Counted from the stretch's first letter, positions 28,979 through 38,995 are shown. The stretch: 64,000 bases of DNA from Fimbriimonadales bacterium (GCA_026003075.1 BPGO01000001.1:62001-126000); one strand, 5' to 3'. Program-made: numbers and translations. Notes: generated by a model not told the origin, from the letters alone.

Positions 28979-30441
28979 CCGACCTGCACCCCCAACCCAC
29001 TGAGTAGTCGACTGAGCGCGAACCCGACACCAAACGCGACGGTCATCGCAATTGCGAACATGCCCAGCGCCGTCTTCCAGCCGCGCTCCTTAATCGTAAC
29101 CAGAAACTGCGCCACGCACGGCACAAACAGGGTCAGCACAACTGCCGTAATCAGCATATCGTTGCCTGAGAGCATCCCCTTCTCGTGGAGGTCATACAAT
29201 CCGGCTGCGCCGTAATCGCGTCGGAAGAAGCCGAACAGGAACGCTACGCTCGCTTCAGCAGGCAGATTCAGCAACCGTGTGAGCGGCGCCAGTAAGCGTA
29301 GTGCCAAATCGAATAGCCCCGTCAACTGCCCCACCCAGATAAGCACGCTGGCAATCAAAAACAGCGGGAGCACCTCCATGAAATACCACTGCAGCCGTGC
29401 CAGCGTTTTGAGCAGCACATTCGACAGGCTCGGCAAGCGCATCGGGGGTATTTCCATATAGAACGGCGTGGCGCGTCCGGGCAACACCTGCGCCGCCAGC
29501 CAGCCCGCAAGCAGAAACACCAGCACAATCACCCCTGCCCAAATCGCCAAGCCCAACGGATACGCCGACAGCAGCGCCAGCACGACGCCCAACTGTGCCG
29601 AGCAGGGAATCGTCAGAGTCAGTAAGAGCGTTGTGATAATCCGTTCGCGGCGCGTCTCCAGCACCCGCGTCACAACGGTCGCCATCGTATCGCAACCGAA
29701 GCCCAGCACGATGGGAATCACTGCCCGCCCATTCAGCCCCAGCGACTTGAATGCTCGATCAATCAGCATCGCCAAACGGGGCAGATAGCCCGTGTCTTCC
29801 AAGAGAGCGAACACCAGAAAGAAGAAGGTCACAATCGGCAGTATGAGCGCGATGGCGTAGGTCACGCCAAGTGTCCATACCCCATACTCCCCCACCAACA
29901 ACTCCTGAATCGGCGTCCACGGAACCACAGAGCGCACCAGATTCTCCACAAACGGATTGATGTGCCCCCCAAACAGATCCTCTTCAATCCATCCGACGAC
30001 CGTCCCGGCACCGAACACGCCCACGAACTGATACAGTCCAAAATAAAGCACGAGCGCGAGGATGGGAAATCCCGTCCACGGATTCATACAGAGCCAACCT
30101 ATCCAGTCGGCAAGGGTTTGCGGGCGTGGCGAACGAGTTGCTTGCGTGACCTGTGCCGCGATTTGCCGACCCCACTGCTGCCGCTGTTGCTCAATCTGCC
30201 ACGCGAGGGGCGTCTCACTCATTTGCTCCAATGTATCCTTGAGGCTGCGAATCCGCTCGACGGTTCCCCTGCCCTCCTGCGCCTCGACCTCATCCCAGAT
30301 TTCGGGGTCGCCTTGCAGCAGTAGCAATGCCATCGTTCGTGAGCTGAGCGCGTAGTCGCCGCGCAGCAGCTCGCCGATTTGCGCGATGGCATGTTCAATC
30401 GCGGGTGGGTAGGTCGGCGCAGGCGGCGGTGAGACGCTCAT
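28975..30441 (-). CDS. feoB: FeoB membrane (permease) part, separate ORF
   Basis: Helical linker, NGRAVIPIVLGFGCDTMATVVTRVLETRRERIITTLLLTLTIPCSAQLGV; own SD AAGGAG 7 nt before ATG 30441. Confidence 0.85.
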   Translation of the reverse strand: MSVSPPPAPTYPPAIEHAIAQIGELLRGDYALSSRTMALLLLQGDPEIWDEVEAQEGRGTVERIRSLKDTLEQMSETPLAWQIEQQRQQWGRQIAAQVTQATRSPRPQTLADWIGWLCMNPWTGFPILALVLYFGLYQFVGVFGAGTVVGWIEEDLFGGHINPFVENLVRSVVPWTPIQELLVGEYGVWTLGVTYAIALILPIVTFFFLVFALLEDTGYLPRLAMLIDRAFKSLGLNGRAVIPIVLGFGCDTMATVVTRVLETRRERIITTLLLTLTIPCSAQLGVVLALLSAYPLGLAIWAGVIVLVFLLAGWLAAQVLPGRATPFYMEIPPMRLPSLSNVLLKTLARLQWYFMEVLPLFLIASVLIWVGQLTGLFDLALRLLAPLTRLLNLPAEASVAFLFGFFRRDYGAAGLYDLHEKGMLSGNDMLITAVVLTLFVPCVAQFLVTIKERGWKTALGMFAIAMTVAFGVGFALSRLLSGLGVQVG

Positions 30442-30964
30442 AGATTAACTCCTTCACAGCTTCCACGCCCTGCCCTGAGAGGCAGACCGTCGGCAGCACA
30501 GGCACGCCTAACTGGTGCGCCAGCGTATCAATTTGGATACTCAGCCCAGCGCGCTCCAGCTCATCCATCATATTCAGCACCACCGCAACAGGCACACCCG
30601 TCTCCACCAACTGCATCGTCAGCGGCAGCATCCGAGCGAGATTCTTGGCGTCGATCACATGAAGCACCAGTGCGGGACGTTCGCGCAGCAAGATACGCCG
30701 CGCCACACGCTCCTCATCGGTAATCGGCATCAGTGAATACATGCCAGGCGAGTCGATAATCACGAATTCGCGTCCACGATAGCGCATCAACCCACGCGCG
30801 ACCTCCACCGTTGTGCCAGGGTAGTTTGATACCGTCACATAGCGTCCTGTCAGTTTATGGAACAGCACGCTTTTGCCCACATTCGGGTTGCCGACAATCA
30901 AAACGGTCGGTCTTGGACGCGCCTGCCTGCGCATCGGCTCCTCAACAACAGTAGCGGTTGCCAT
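30395..30964 (-). CDS. feoB: FeoB GTPase (G-domain) part, separate ORF
   Basis: IVGNPNVGKSVLFHKLTGRYVTVSNYPGTTVEVARG, IDSPGMYSL, VLNMMDE. Confidence 0.9.
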   Translation of the reverse strand: MATATVVEEPMRRQARPRPTVLIVGNPNVGKSVLFHKLTGRYVTVSNYPGTTVEVARGLMRYRGREFVIIDSPGMYSLMPITDEERVARRILLRERPALVLHVIDAKNLARMLPLTMQLVETGVPVAVVLNMMDELERAGLSIQIDTLAHQLGVPVLPTVCLSGQGVEAVKELIYERLTAACADLPTRD

Positions 30965-31017
30965 TTTCCATAAATATACCCTTTAGCGTGGCTAAATATC
31001 AAGGGGGGCACGAGGGT

Positions 31018-31131
31018 GTTCGAAAAATCGCGTGGCAGGGAATAGAAGGGCGCACCCGCAGGTGCGCCCCTACACAACGACCTGTAGGGGCAGACCTGCG
31101 TGTCTGCCCCGCGCAAAGAGAATTTTCGAAC
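31018..31131. repeat. MITE-like element: GTTCGAAAA terminal inverted repeats enclosing two nested palindromes
   Basis: Left GTTCGAAAA, right TTTTCGAAC; inner GGGCGCACCcgcaGGTGCGCCC (31048-31069) and GGGGCAGACctgcgtGTCTGCCCC (31087-31110). Confidence 0.55.
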
Positions 31132-31151
31132 TCTCAGGGGGGCATAGCGTG

Positions 31152-31934
31152 TTAGGAAACCCCAGACGATGTTTTCAGCTCTACAACCTGCCCGTCATAT
31201 GCCAGTTCAATCCCATCGGGCAGCGCGGCGTTGGTGGACTCGTAGTCCAAATCGTGCGTTAGGTGCGTGAAGAGCGTGCGCTCTGCCTTAAGCTGCAGGG
31301 CGACCTCCACCGCCTTCTCGAAGTGGAAGTGGGTGGGATGAGGTTCGCGGCGCAAAGCGTCCAGGATCAACAATTTCAATCCGTGCAGCCGCTCCCAAGT
31401 GTCGGGAGGGATATAGCTCACATCGGTCACATAGGCAAATGCGCCGATACGAAACGCTAAGATAGGCATCTCCCCGTGAAATACGCGCAGTGGCTCAATG
31501 GTGAGGTCGCCTATTTGCAACACGCCATTAATCTCGCGGAACTCGATCTGGGGGGTGCTGACACCAGGCGGGTACGGGAAAAAGATGTATCGAAACACGC
31601 GCTTAAGGTCGTCTAACGCGCTGGGTTCGGCGTAGACAGGCACGGTGCGTCCCGTGTAGAGGGTGAAGCCGCGGAGATCGTCCAACCCCATGATGTGGTC
31701 GGCATGGGTATGGGTAATCAGCACGGCGTCCAGATGCTGGTCTAATCCCGTGCGCAGGAGTTGCAGACGCAGTTCAGGAGGCGTATCGATGAGAATCTGC
31801 GTTTCACCGTGCTGGATATGAACGCTGGGTCGGGTGCGGTGATTGCGTGGGTCTGAGGAGGTGCAGACGGCGCAGCGGCATCCCAGTTGCGGCACGCCCA
31901 TCGATGTGCCACAGCCCAGAATGGTGATCCGCAC
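31152..31934 (-). CDS. MBL-fold metallo-hydrolase (PhnP-like)
   Basis: ILGCGTSMGVPQLGCRCAVCTSSDPRNHRTRPSVHI; THTHADHIMGLDDLRGF. Confidence 0.87.
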   Translation of the reverse strand: MRITILGCGTSMGVPQLGCRCAVCTSSDPRNHRTRPSVHIQHGETQILIDTPPELRLQLLRTGLDQHLDAVLITHTHADHIMGLDDLRGFTLYTGRTVPVYAEPSALDDLKRVFRYIFFPYPPGVSTPQIEFREINGVLQIGDLTIEPLRVFHGEMPILAFRIGAFAYVTDVSYIPPDTWERLHGLKLLILDALRREPHPTHFHFEKAVEVALQLKAERTLFTHLTHDLDYESTNAALPDGIELAYDGQVVELKTSSGVS

Positions 31935-31940
31935 CGCGTG

Positions 31941-32948
31941 TTAGCCCTCCTTTTCTTGGTGGAGCAAGGTGAGCGCGTGGCGGAGCGTGGGAATGAGCCG
32001 ATTCGCCACGGCTTGCGCCGCCACAGAAATCGCTTGGCGCACGGCGTAGCTGTCGGAGCGCCCATGCCCGATGATGCAGACCCCATCCACGCCCAGTAAC
32101 GGTGCGCCACCCCATTCCCGATAATCCAGCCGCCGTTTGATGCGCCCGAACGCCGGTCGCAGCAGCGCGAGGGGGAGTTTATTCAGCACATTGCGGGTGA
32201 GCTCCTCCTTGACGACCTTCAACACGATTTCCGCCACGCCCTCGCTGGTCTTCAAAAAGACATTGCCCACGAACCCGTCGCACACCACCACATCGGCGAT
32301 GCCCTCAAAGAAGGTTTTGCCCTCCACGTTGCCCACGAACTCCTCGCCAAGCTGGCTCTGGAGGAGTTGGTACGCTTCTTTGGTGACGCTGTTGCCTTTG
32401 GTGGCTTCCTCGCCGATGTTGAGCAATCCGACGCGCGGGTTGGGGATTTCCAGCACCTGCGCGGCGTAGATTTGACCCATCAGCGCGAAATCAAGCAAGT
32501 GGCGCGGGGAGCAGTCGACCGTTGCGCCGCTATCGAGCAATACGCACCGCCCCGTATAAGTGGGCAGTACCGTCGCGATGGCGGGGCGATCAACATAGGG
32601 CAGCCCACCCCAGAGCAGCTTCGCCGTGACCCCGACCGCGCCCGTGTTGCCCATCGACACCAGTGCGTCCGCCTTGCCCTCTTTGACAAGTTTGGCAGCG
32701 ACCACCAGCGACGAGTCGCGCTTGCGCCGAATCGCCATCACAGGCGCGTCGTCCATCGTAATCACCTGTGAGGCGTGATGGACGAGCAGGTTCGCAGGGC
32801 GTCCGCGTTTGGGCAGCAGCGGTTCGATTTGGGCAGTATCACCCACCAGCAGGATTTCAAAGCTCACCTGCCGCGCGGTCTCCAGCGCACCCGCTACGAT
32901 TTCTTGAGGGGCATAATCGCCCCCCATCGCGTCGACGGCGATACGCAT
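31941..32948 (-). CDS. plsX: Phosphate acyltransferase PlsX
   Basis: MRIAVDAMGGDYAPQEIVAGALE; SMGNTGAVG; NIGEEATKGN. Confidence 0.95.
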   Translation of the reverse strand: MRIAVDAMGGDYAPQEIVAGALETARQVSFEILLVGDTAQIEPLLPKRGRPANLLVHHASQVITMDDAPVMAIRRKRDSSLVVAAKLVKEGKADALVSMGNTGAVGVTAKLLWGGLPYVDRPAIATVLPTYTGRCVLLDSGATVDCSPRHLLDFALMGQIYAAQVLEIPNPRVGLLNIGEEATKGNSVTKEAYQLLQSQLGEEFVGNVEGKTFFEGIADVVVCDGFVGNVFLKTSEGVAEIVLKVVKEELTRNVLNKLPLALLRPAFGRIKRRLDYREWGGAPLLGVDGVCIIGHGRSDSYAVRQAISVAAQAVANRLIPTLRHALTLLHQEKEG

Positions 32949-32951
32949 CGC

Positions 32952-33152
32952 TTACTCGTCAGTGGGCACCGATTCCGTAATCGCCGCTTCGTATTTACGC
33001 TTCTTGTAGTAGCCGCACACGGGACAAGCGCGATGCGGTAATACCATCGCGCCGCAGTGGGTGCAACGGCTCAAGCCGGGCATCTCCAGTTTATAGTGCG
33101 TGCGGCGTTTTGCGCCCCGCGCGTGCGAATGTCGTCGTTTCGGGTTTGCCAT
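32952..33152 (-). CDS. rpmF: 50S ribosomal protein L32
   Basis: MANPKRRHSHARGAKRRTHYKLEMPGLSRCTHCGAMVLPHRACPVCGYYKKRK. Confidence 0.95.
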   Translation of the reverse strand: MANPKRRHSHARGAKRRTHYKLEMPGLSRCTHCGAMVLPHRACPVCGYYKKRKYEAAITESVPTDE

Positions 33153-33168
33153 CGTTTGCCTCCTTGTC

Positions 33169-33705
33169 TTACTCCTCGCTATACCAAGCGCGCGCCAGCG
33201 CCTCGAATGCAGGATGTCCCGCTCGTGGCGCACAGTCGCAAGCGCCTTCGTTCAGGTTCTGCCCGCAGGTCGGACACAAGCCCTTGCAATCCGCCCTGCA
33301 TACAGGCGCTATCGGCAACTCCAGCAACAGATATTGCCGTAGCAAATCATCGGCGTACAGATAGTTCCCCTCGAACACGGGGAACGAGTCCCGATCTTCC
33401 ACTTCGGCGTAGCCATACGCGCTCAAGCCCGCAGGAGTGCCCACTAAGGGGAACTCTTCGTGAATCTCGAACGCGACGGGCAGCTGAAAGTAGCTAAGGC
33501 AGCGTCCGCACTCCAGCCATACAATGGTTTCAAACCTACCTGCAAGGCGCAGAATGCGTCCACCGCTCTCCGCGACCAGCGTCCCGTGAATTGGTTCCGC
33601 CAGCGGGGGAGCCTCTTCCCGCTCCAACCAGATTTCGATCGGGTACTCTACGCGCCGTCCAGGATGCTGGACGACATCATTTAAATCTAATCGATACCCA
33701 TTCAT
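33169..33705 (-). CDS. YceD/DUF177-family protein
   Basis: Upstream of rpmF; CRADCKGLCPTCGQNLNEGACDC. Confidence 0.85.
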   Translation of the reverse strand: MNGYRLDLNDVVQHPGRRVEYPIEIWLEREEAPPLAEPIHGTLVAESGGRILRLAGRFETIVWLECGRCLSYFQLPVAFEIHEEFPLVGTPAGLSAYGYAEVEDRDSFPVFEGNYLYADDLLRQYLLLELPIAPVCRADCKGLCPTCGQNLNEGACDCAPRAGHPAFEALARAWYSEE

Positions 33706-33718
33706 GGCAGCTCCCCCT

Positions 33719-33734
33719 GTAGCCTGCAGGCTAC
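33719..33734. repeat. 16-bp perfect palindrome GTAGCCTGCAGGCTAC
   Basis: Intergenic between yceD-like gene and nadD. Confidence 0.6.
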
Positions 33735-33773
33735 GAATAGAAAGTATACCCTATCCCATGCCTTCGCGCAATA

Positions 33774-34412
33774 TTGATAGGAAAAACGCCGCGCGGAGCG
33801 AACCTCAAACGCGTGCGTCTGGGGATCTTCGGCGGCACATTTGACCCTGTGCATTACGGACACTTACGCCTTGCGGAAGAGGCACGGGAGGCGGCGAACC
33901 TGGAGCGTGTGCTGTTTGTGCCTGCTTCCGTGTCGCCGTTTCGAACCAATGAACCACTCAGCGCGGCGGAAGCCCGCGTGCAGATGGCGCGCCTCGCCGT
34001 GCAACACAACCCCCACTTCGAAATCTCCGAGATAGAGGTTAGGCGTGGGGGCGTTTCCTACACGGTCGATACCGTGCGCGTCATTCGCCAACAGTACCCC
34101 GAAGCGGAGCTGTTTCTCATTCTGGGCGCCGACGCGCTGCAGGGCTTTATGGACTGGCGTGAGCCGTACTTAATCGCTCACGAATGCCACCTGCTGGTGG
34201 GTGTGCGTCCAAACTACGACCTGCGGAAGACGCTGAAACAACTCCCGGAACCCATCCGACAGCGCGTGCAACGGGTACCGATGACCCCGATGGGCATCAG
34301 CGCAAGCAATATCCGAGAGCACGTGCGCACAGGGCGATCGATTCGCTATCTGACACCCCAAGATGTGATAGAATATATCCAGCAACATCGGCTGTATCGG
34401 GAGCCAGAGTGA
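33774..34412 (+). CDS. nadD: Nicotinate-nucleotide adenylyltransferase NadD (start may be GTG 33813)
   Basis: LGIFGGTFDPVHYGHLRLAEEA; ISASNIREHVRTGRSIRYLTPQDVIEYI. Confidence 0.93.
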   Translation: MIGKTPRGANLKRVRLGIFGGTFDPVHYGHLRLAEEAREAANLERVLFVPASVSPFRTNEPLSAAEARVQMARLAVQHNPHFEISEIEVRRGGVSYTVDTVRVIRQQYPEAELFLILGADALQGFMDWREPYLIAHECHLLVGVRPNYDLRKTLKQLPEPIRQRVQRVPMTPMGISASNIREHVRTGRSIRYLTPQDVIEYIQQHRLYREPE

Positions 34413-34413
34413 T

Positions 34414-34812
34414 ATGACAACGGAACAGAAGCGTCAAATGATTCAGAATGCAGCAGAAGACGCCAAGGCAGAGCGCATCAACGCGCTCGATTTACACGGC
34501 AAAACCCTGATCGCGGACTATTTTATCGTGTGCAGTGGCAACTCGGATGTGCATATCCGTACCATCGCGGATAAGATCCAGGACGCCCTGCGCGATCAAG
34601 GCGAGCGCGTCCTGCGCGTAGAGGGCTACCGCGAGGCGACTTGGGTGCTCCTGGACTATGGCGATGTGGTGGTGCATATCATGCGGGAGGAAGCGCGTCA
34701 GCACTATGGACTGGAGGCGTTCTGGCAGAACGCGCCACTGATTGAGAGTCTCAGGGAACATACGAGCGATGAACCTCGGAAGCGAGCTAGATCCGAAACG
34801 GGAAGAGATTGA
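34414..34812 (+). CDS. rsfS: Ribosomal silencing factor RsfS
   Basis: LDLHGKTLIADYFIVCSGNSDVHIRTIADKIQDALR; WVLLDYGDVVVHIM. Confidence 0.93.
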   Translation: MTTEQKRQMIQNAAEDAKAERINALDLHGKTLIADYFIVCSGNSDVHIRTIADKIQDALRDQGERVLRVEGYREATWVLLDYGDVVVHIMREEARQHYGLEAFWQNAPLIESLREHTSDEPRKRARSETGRD

Positions 34813-35437
34813 GCGATTGCTCCGTCTGGCGCATATCCATCAGGTGCGCGGCGAGCGGAGCAAAGCAAAAGAACTACTCCAGCAAGCGTTGGAGCTGGAC
34901 GCCGAGAACGCGGCTGTATGGGAGCTGCTGGGCGATTACCAGCGCGAAGCAGGCGACTGGCAAAGCGCACACGACGCCTATAAAAAAGCGCACGAGCTGG
35001 ACCCCAGCAACGCCCCCGTCGAGCGGAAATATGCCGAAGCCGTCCTGCAACTCACACGCCAGCAAGAGCAATATCAGCAGTGGGAGCGCGCCTTGGAAGG
35101 AAAAGGTACGGGCGACGCGATCGCTCTTCCCCGCAATCCGGGGCTGGCGTTCCTGCTCTCACTGCTCATGCCAGGCGTGGGACAACTCTATAACGGACAG
35201 TTCGTCAAAGGGGGCGTTATTTTGGGGATTATGGTGGTGGGGGTTATCATCTTCCTGACCACGCCCGGGGGAAGTGACTTCATCTATAACCTGCTGGCGT
35301 ATTTAGTAAACCCATCGCGCGTGCGCGGCGGGATGAGCGGGGTGCAACTCTTCGCTGCGCTGATGATGTTCCTCGCGTGGGTCTACGCCTTTATCGACGC
35401 TCCGCTCAGCGCCGCCGCACGCAACCGATTGATTTAG
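34769..35437 (+). CDS. Tetratricopeptide repeat protein with C-terminal TM segments
   Basis: ATG 34769 MNLGSELDPKREEIERLLRLAHIHQVRGERSKAKELLQQALELDAENAAVWELLGDYQRE. Confidence 0.7.
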   Translation: MNLGSELDPKREEIERLLRLAHIHQVRGERSKAKELLQQALELDAENAAVWELLGDYQREAGDWQSAHDAYKKAHELDPSNAPVERKYAEAVLQLTRQQEQYQQWERALEGKGTGDAIALPRNPGLAFLLSLLMPGVGQLYNGQFVKGGVILGIMVVGVIIFLTTPGGSDFIYNLLAYLVNPSRVRGGMSGVQLFAALMMFLAWVYAFIDAPLSAAARNRLI

Positions 35438-35479
35438 CGGGGCGCGTCTCACCGGACTTCCACAGGGAGCAATTCGTTC

Positions 35480-35683
35480 CTAAGGACCACTTGCGCCCGT
35501 GCCTGGTTGTACGCCCGTGGGTGGTGCTTGATTGCCAAACGGGTTCGACTCGCTGCCGAAGGTCTTTTCCACCACCGTATCCCTGCTTCCCTTCCCTGTG
35601 TTCGAGAAATACCATGCGCCCACTAAGCCCAGTACCAGCACGATAGCCACAATCACTGCCCAAGTCGGGATCTCTTTCTTCAT
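35480..35683 (-). CDS. Small single-TM protein
   Basis: RBS GGAG; MKKEIPTWAVIVAIVLVLGLVGAWYFSNTGKG. Confidence 0.6.
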   Translation of the reverse strand: MKKEIPTWAVIVAIVLVLGLVGAWYFSNTGKGSRDTVVEKTFGSESNPFGNQAPPTGVQPGTGASGP

Positions 35684-35729
35684 AACGGACTCCTTCAGAA
35701 TATAGGGGGGCATAGCCCCCCATATGCGA

Positions 35730-36040
35730 CTACATCGTCGGTTGACAGCGTTGGTCAATGGACGGATTATCGCCTGGGTAAGCGACCATCGGGTTCCAAT
35801 GAACGCCCGCAGGGTTGTAGTTAACACAGGTGAAGTTCTGGGCACCGGAACTCACACGCTCCTGCACCATGCCACGATGCTGAGTTGACGAGAGGCGCAG
35901 ATTCGGGTCGGTCTGTGTGAGCCACGACTCGGTCGCACGAAGCGGATACCATTTGCTGTGTCCGTCAGCGAAAGTAATGTTGTGCCCCTCGTGACGCCCA
36001 GAAATACCGAAGAGCGAGTTAACTGGACCCGACACATTAG
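35730..36040 (-). pseudogene. C-terminal remnant of a prepilin-type (H-X9-DG) protein truncated at an IS element
   Basis: SNVSGPVNSLFGISGRHEGHNITFADGHSKWYPL...; no prepilin N-terminus; frame stops at the IS edge. Confidence 0.75.
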
Positions 36041-36805
36041 AGACTGTTTAGAAACCATTGCTTGCAAGATACCGCATTAACCGCCGTATCCCTGACAGCC
36101 AAATCCAAGCCTCCTCCACCTCACACAACACATCCCAACACCGAGACAAACAAGTACGGGTACGGCATGCCGTACCCCAACAACCACTCCAACAAACCCT
36201 CCCGATCATACGCCCTATCCGCTATCACCACCCGCACCGAACGATACCGACCCAACACCCCGTCCAAAACCCCATACGCCCCACGCGCATCCGACACATC
36301 GGCACCCGTCACCATCACCCCTAACAAGTTCCCCAGTGAGTCCACCACTATGTGCCGTTTGCGCCCTTTGATTTTCTTGCCACCGTCGTACCCACGCACC
36401 CCCCTTTTTGCGTGGTCGGCACACTCTGACTGTCCACCGCCACCGTCTTGGGCTGTCCGCGTCGCTCCCGCCGACGCGACCTTGCCGCCAGCGCGTGTTG
36501 TACTTGTTCAAACACCCCCAACGCTTGCCAACGACGAAAGTGGTAATAGACGGTTTGCCACGGGGGCAGGTCGCGGGGGAGGTCGCGCCAACGGATGCCG
36601 TTGACAAGCACATAGAGCATGGCTCGGTACAGGTCGTAGAGGCTGTATCGTCGGGGTGCGCCGATGGGTTTGCGTTTGCGTCCATAGAGGGCGCGTTTGA
36701 GGACGGGTTCGATGATGTCCCACTGTTGGGGCGTTGGGTCTGACGGATAGGTTGGTTGAACACTCATACCGTGATTATACCCCACCTACCTTCTTAAACA
36801 GCCCC
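36041..36805 (-). mobile_element. IS5-family insertion sequence
   Basis: Imperfect terminal inverted repeats GAGACTGTTTAGAAACC / GGGGCTGTTTAAGAAGG (right end reverse complemented); transposase reading frames inside. Confidence 0.85.
36121..36785 (-). CDS. IS5-family DDE transposase in two frames (36348..36785 then 36121..36399)
   Basis: QWDIIEPVLKRALYGRKRKPIGAPRRYSLYDLYRAMLYVLVNGIRWRDLPRDLPPWQTVYYHFRRW; VAVDSQSV; second frame RGYDGGKKIKGRKRHIVVDSLGNLLGVMVTGADVSDARGA; -1 shift at A5G6. Confidence 0.88.
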
Positions 36806-36810
36806 TAAGA

Positions 36811-36847
36811 ACAGACAAGTGGAAGGTTGTAGTCTCCACTTGTCTGT
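36811..36847 (-). terminator. 13-bp-stem hairpin downstream of prepilin gene
   Basis: ACAGACAAGTGGA...TCCACTTGTCTGT; no clear U-tract. Confidence 0.5.
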
Positions 36848-36888
36848 GTGCAGTTAGTACGACACGCCCAACTTTACACAGTCTTCTC

Positions 36889-37707
36889 TCAGTACATGCA
36901 CTGAGGAGCGTTGGGAATGGGGGCTCGCGGCGGGATGTCTGCGCCCCACATCTGCGGGTCGTTTAAGAACCGTTTATAGTGAACCCACTTCGCATGCCCA
37001 TCCGCAAATACTACCCCCATTCCGTCAACATGACGCCGCGCTCCTGCCACATTGTACCAGCGCGTCTTGTCCGTGCAGCTACCCAAACCAGCATTCATGT
37101 CAGGAATATCGTCATCTGTGTCGCAGTTTGTATTGAACGGCCAATCTTGAGGATTGAAGAACAGCAGTGAACCGTTCGAGTCCGTTATCACGGCAACATT
37201 AGCTGGTGAAGGGATCTCAGGGAGCGACGCGGAGTTGACCAAGTTATTATTGATGCAAGCAATCCTCAAAACGCCATAGCGCTCCCCATAGTTGGCGCCG
37301 TAAGACATCTGACAAAACGGTCCAGCCGTTGGGCTGGGACAGTTGAAGACATACGGACCGGAATAACTCGGGCAGCGATAAATCTGATGATTCTTGATAT
37401 ACGGATGGAGTAAGCCCGGCCAACGACAGGTGTGGAGCGGACAGTTGACCAATACATTTGGATCATCGTAGCTCGGCCAACGAAGACGACTGTAAGGGAA
37501 CCCATATGCAAAGGGAACCAGAGTCTCGTCGTAGTCCTGGGTGTACATGTAAACGCCGGTCGCGATTTGCTTGGCATTAGAGACGCATTGGGTTTGTCTC
37601 GCCTTTTCACGCGCCCGCGCGAACACAGGGAATAGAATCGCCGCTAAAATCGCGATAATCGCGATGACGACCAATAGCTCAATCAAAGTGAAACCGCTTC
37701 GTCGCAT
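36889..37707 (-). CDS. Prepilin-type N-terminal cleavage/methylation domain protein (H-X9-DG)
   Basis: RBS GGAGG before ATG 37707; [71 protein letters not shown]. Confidence 0.92.
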   Translation of the reverse strand: MRRSGFTLIELLVVIAIIAILAAILFPVFARAREKARQTQCVSNAKQIATGVYMYTQDYDETLVPFAYGFPYSRLRWPSYDDPNVLVNCPLHTCRWPGLLHPYIKNHQIYRCPSYSGPYVFNCPSPTAGPFCQMSYGANYGERYGVLRIACINNNLVNSASLPEIPSPANVAVITDSNGSLLFFNPQDWPFNTNCDTDDDIPDMNAGLGSCTDKTRWYNVAGARRHVDGMGVVFADGHAKWVHYKRFLNDPQMWGADIPPRAPIPNAPQCMY

Positions 37708-37819
37708 ACGAAACCTCCTCTGCCTTAAATAAGCCAGCATTTTGCCGATTCCTGCCATAAAAACGGACAAATTGCTGCCTTCACCGTCCTATCCAAGTGA
37801 TTCCCCTGTGCATTTTACC

Positions 37820-38995
37820 CTATGACTTGTCCTGCAATACGGCAACGCCTGGCAAAACGCGTCCTTCCAGAAACTCCAGCGACGCACCGCCGCCGGTGGA
37901 GATGTGGGTTATTTTGTCGGCAAAGCCGAGTTGCTCCGCCGCGGCTGCGGTATCGCCCCCACCCAGAATCGAAACGGCGCCCGACTCTGCCAACGCTTGC
38001 AACACGGCGCGTGTGCCCTGCTCGAACGGGGGAGTCTCAAACGCGCCCAGCGGACCGTTCCAGACCACCGTACGCGCCGATTTCACCGTCTCGCCAAACG
38101 CGCGGGCAGTCTCGGAACCAATATCCAGCCCCATCTGGTCCGCAGGTATCGCGCTTACAGGAACGGTCCGCACGGGCACATTCGGCTCTAAAGCAGGCGC
38201 CACCACGACATCCGTCGGGAGCGCGATTTTGTCGCCGGCCTGCTGTAGCATCTGCGCAGCGAACTCCAAGCTCTCCGCGTCCAGTAGCGACTTACCGATT
38301 TCGTAGCCCTGTGCCTTTAGGAAAGTGAACGCCATTCCACCGCCGATGAGCAACCGATCGACTTTCGGCAGCAGGTTCTGGATAACGCCGATTTTATCAT
38401 GCACCTTCGCGCCGCCGAGAATCGCGATGAAGGGGCGCTCGGGGTGGGTGAGCGCTTGCCCCAGATAGCGCAACTCTTTTTCCATCAGCAGCCCGGCGAC
38501 GGCAGGCAGGTAATGCGCCACGCCCTCGGTGGAGGCGTGTGCCCGATGCGCGGAGCCGAAAGCGTCGTTCACATAAATCTCTCCCAACCGCGCCAGCGCA
38601 CGGGCAAATTCGGGGTCGTTCGCCTCCTCCTGCGGGTAGAAGCGCACATTTTCCAGAAGCGCAACGGAGTTCGGGGGCAGTTGGCGTATGCCTTGCTCCA
38701 CCACCTCGCCAATACAGTCGTCAAAGAACTGCACTGGTCGCCTGAGCAGCTGACAGAGCCGCTCGGCAACGGGACGGAGGCTGAACTCCGGAGTGCGCTG
38801 TCCCTTCGGGCGCCCCAAGTGCGACATCAGAATCACCGTCGCGCCCTGCTCCAGCAGGTACTGAATCGTGGGCAGCGACTCACGAATGCGTCGATCATCC
38901 GTTATCTGACCGTTCTGCATTGGCACATTGAAATCCACGCGCACCAGCACGCGCTTGCCACGCACATCGATATCGCGAACTGTTTTCTTATTCAT
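37820..38995 (-). CDS. pgk: Phosphoglycerate kinase
   Basis: [63 protein letters not shown]. Confidence 0.97.
   Translation of the reverse strand: MNKKTVRDIDVRGKRVLVRVDFNVPMQNGQITDDRRIRESLPTIQYLLEQGATVILMSHLGRPKGQRTPEFSLRPVAERLCQLLRRPVQFFDDCIGEVVEQGIRQLPPNSVALLENVRFYPQEEANDPEFARALARLGEIYVNDAFGSAHRAHASTEGVAHYLPAVAGLLMEKELRYLGQALTHPERPFIAILGGAKVHDKIGVIQNLLPKVDRLLIGGGMAFTFLKAQGYEIGKSLLDAESLEFAAQMLQQAGDKIALPTDVVVAPALEPNVPVRTVPVSAIPADQMGLDIGSETARAFGETVKSARTVVWNGPLGAFETPPFEQGTRAVLQALAESGAVSILGGGDTAAAAEQLGFADKITHISTGGGASLEFLEGRVLPGVAVLQDKS

Noticed and set aside
30898-31262. Small ORFs with GADTQVCP / GRPACLP peptides
   Set aside because: Translations of the palindromic repeat element, not genuine proteins.
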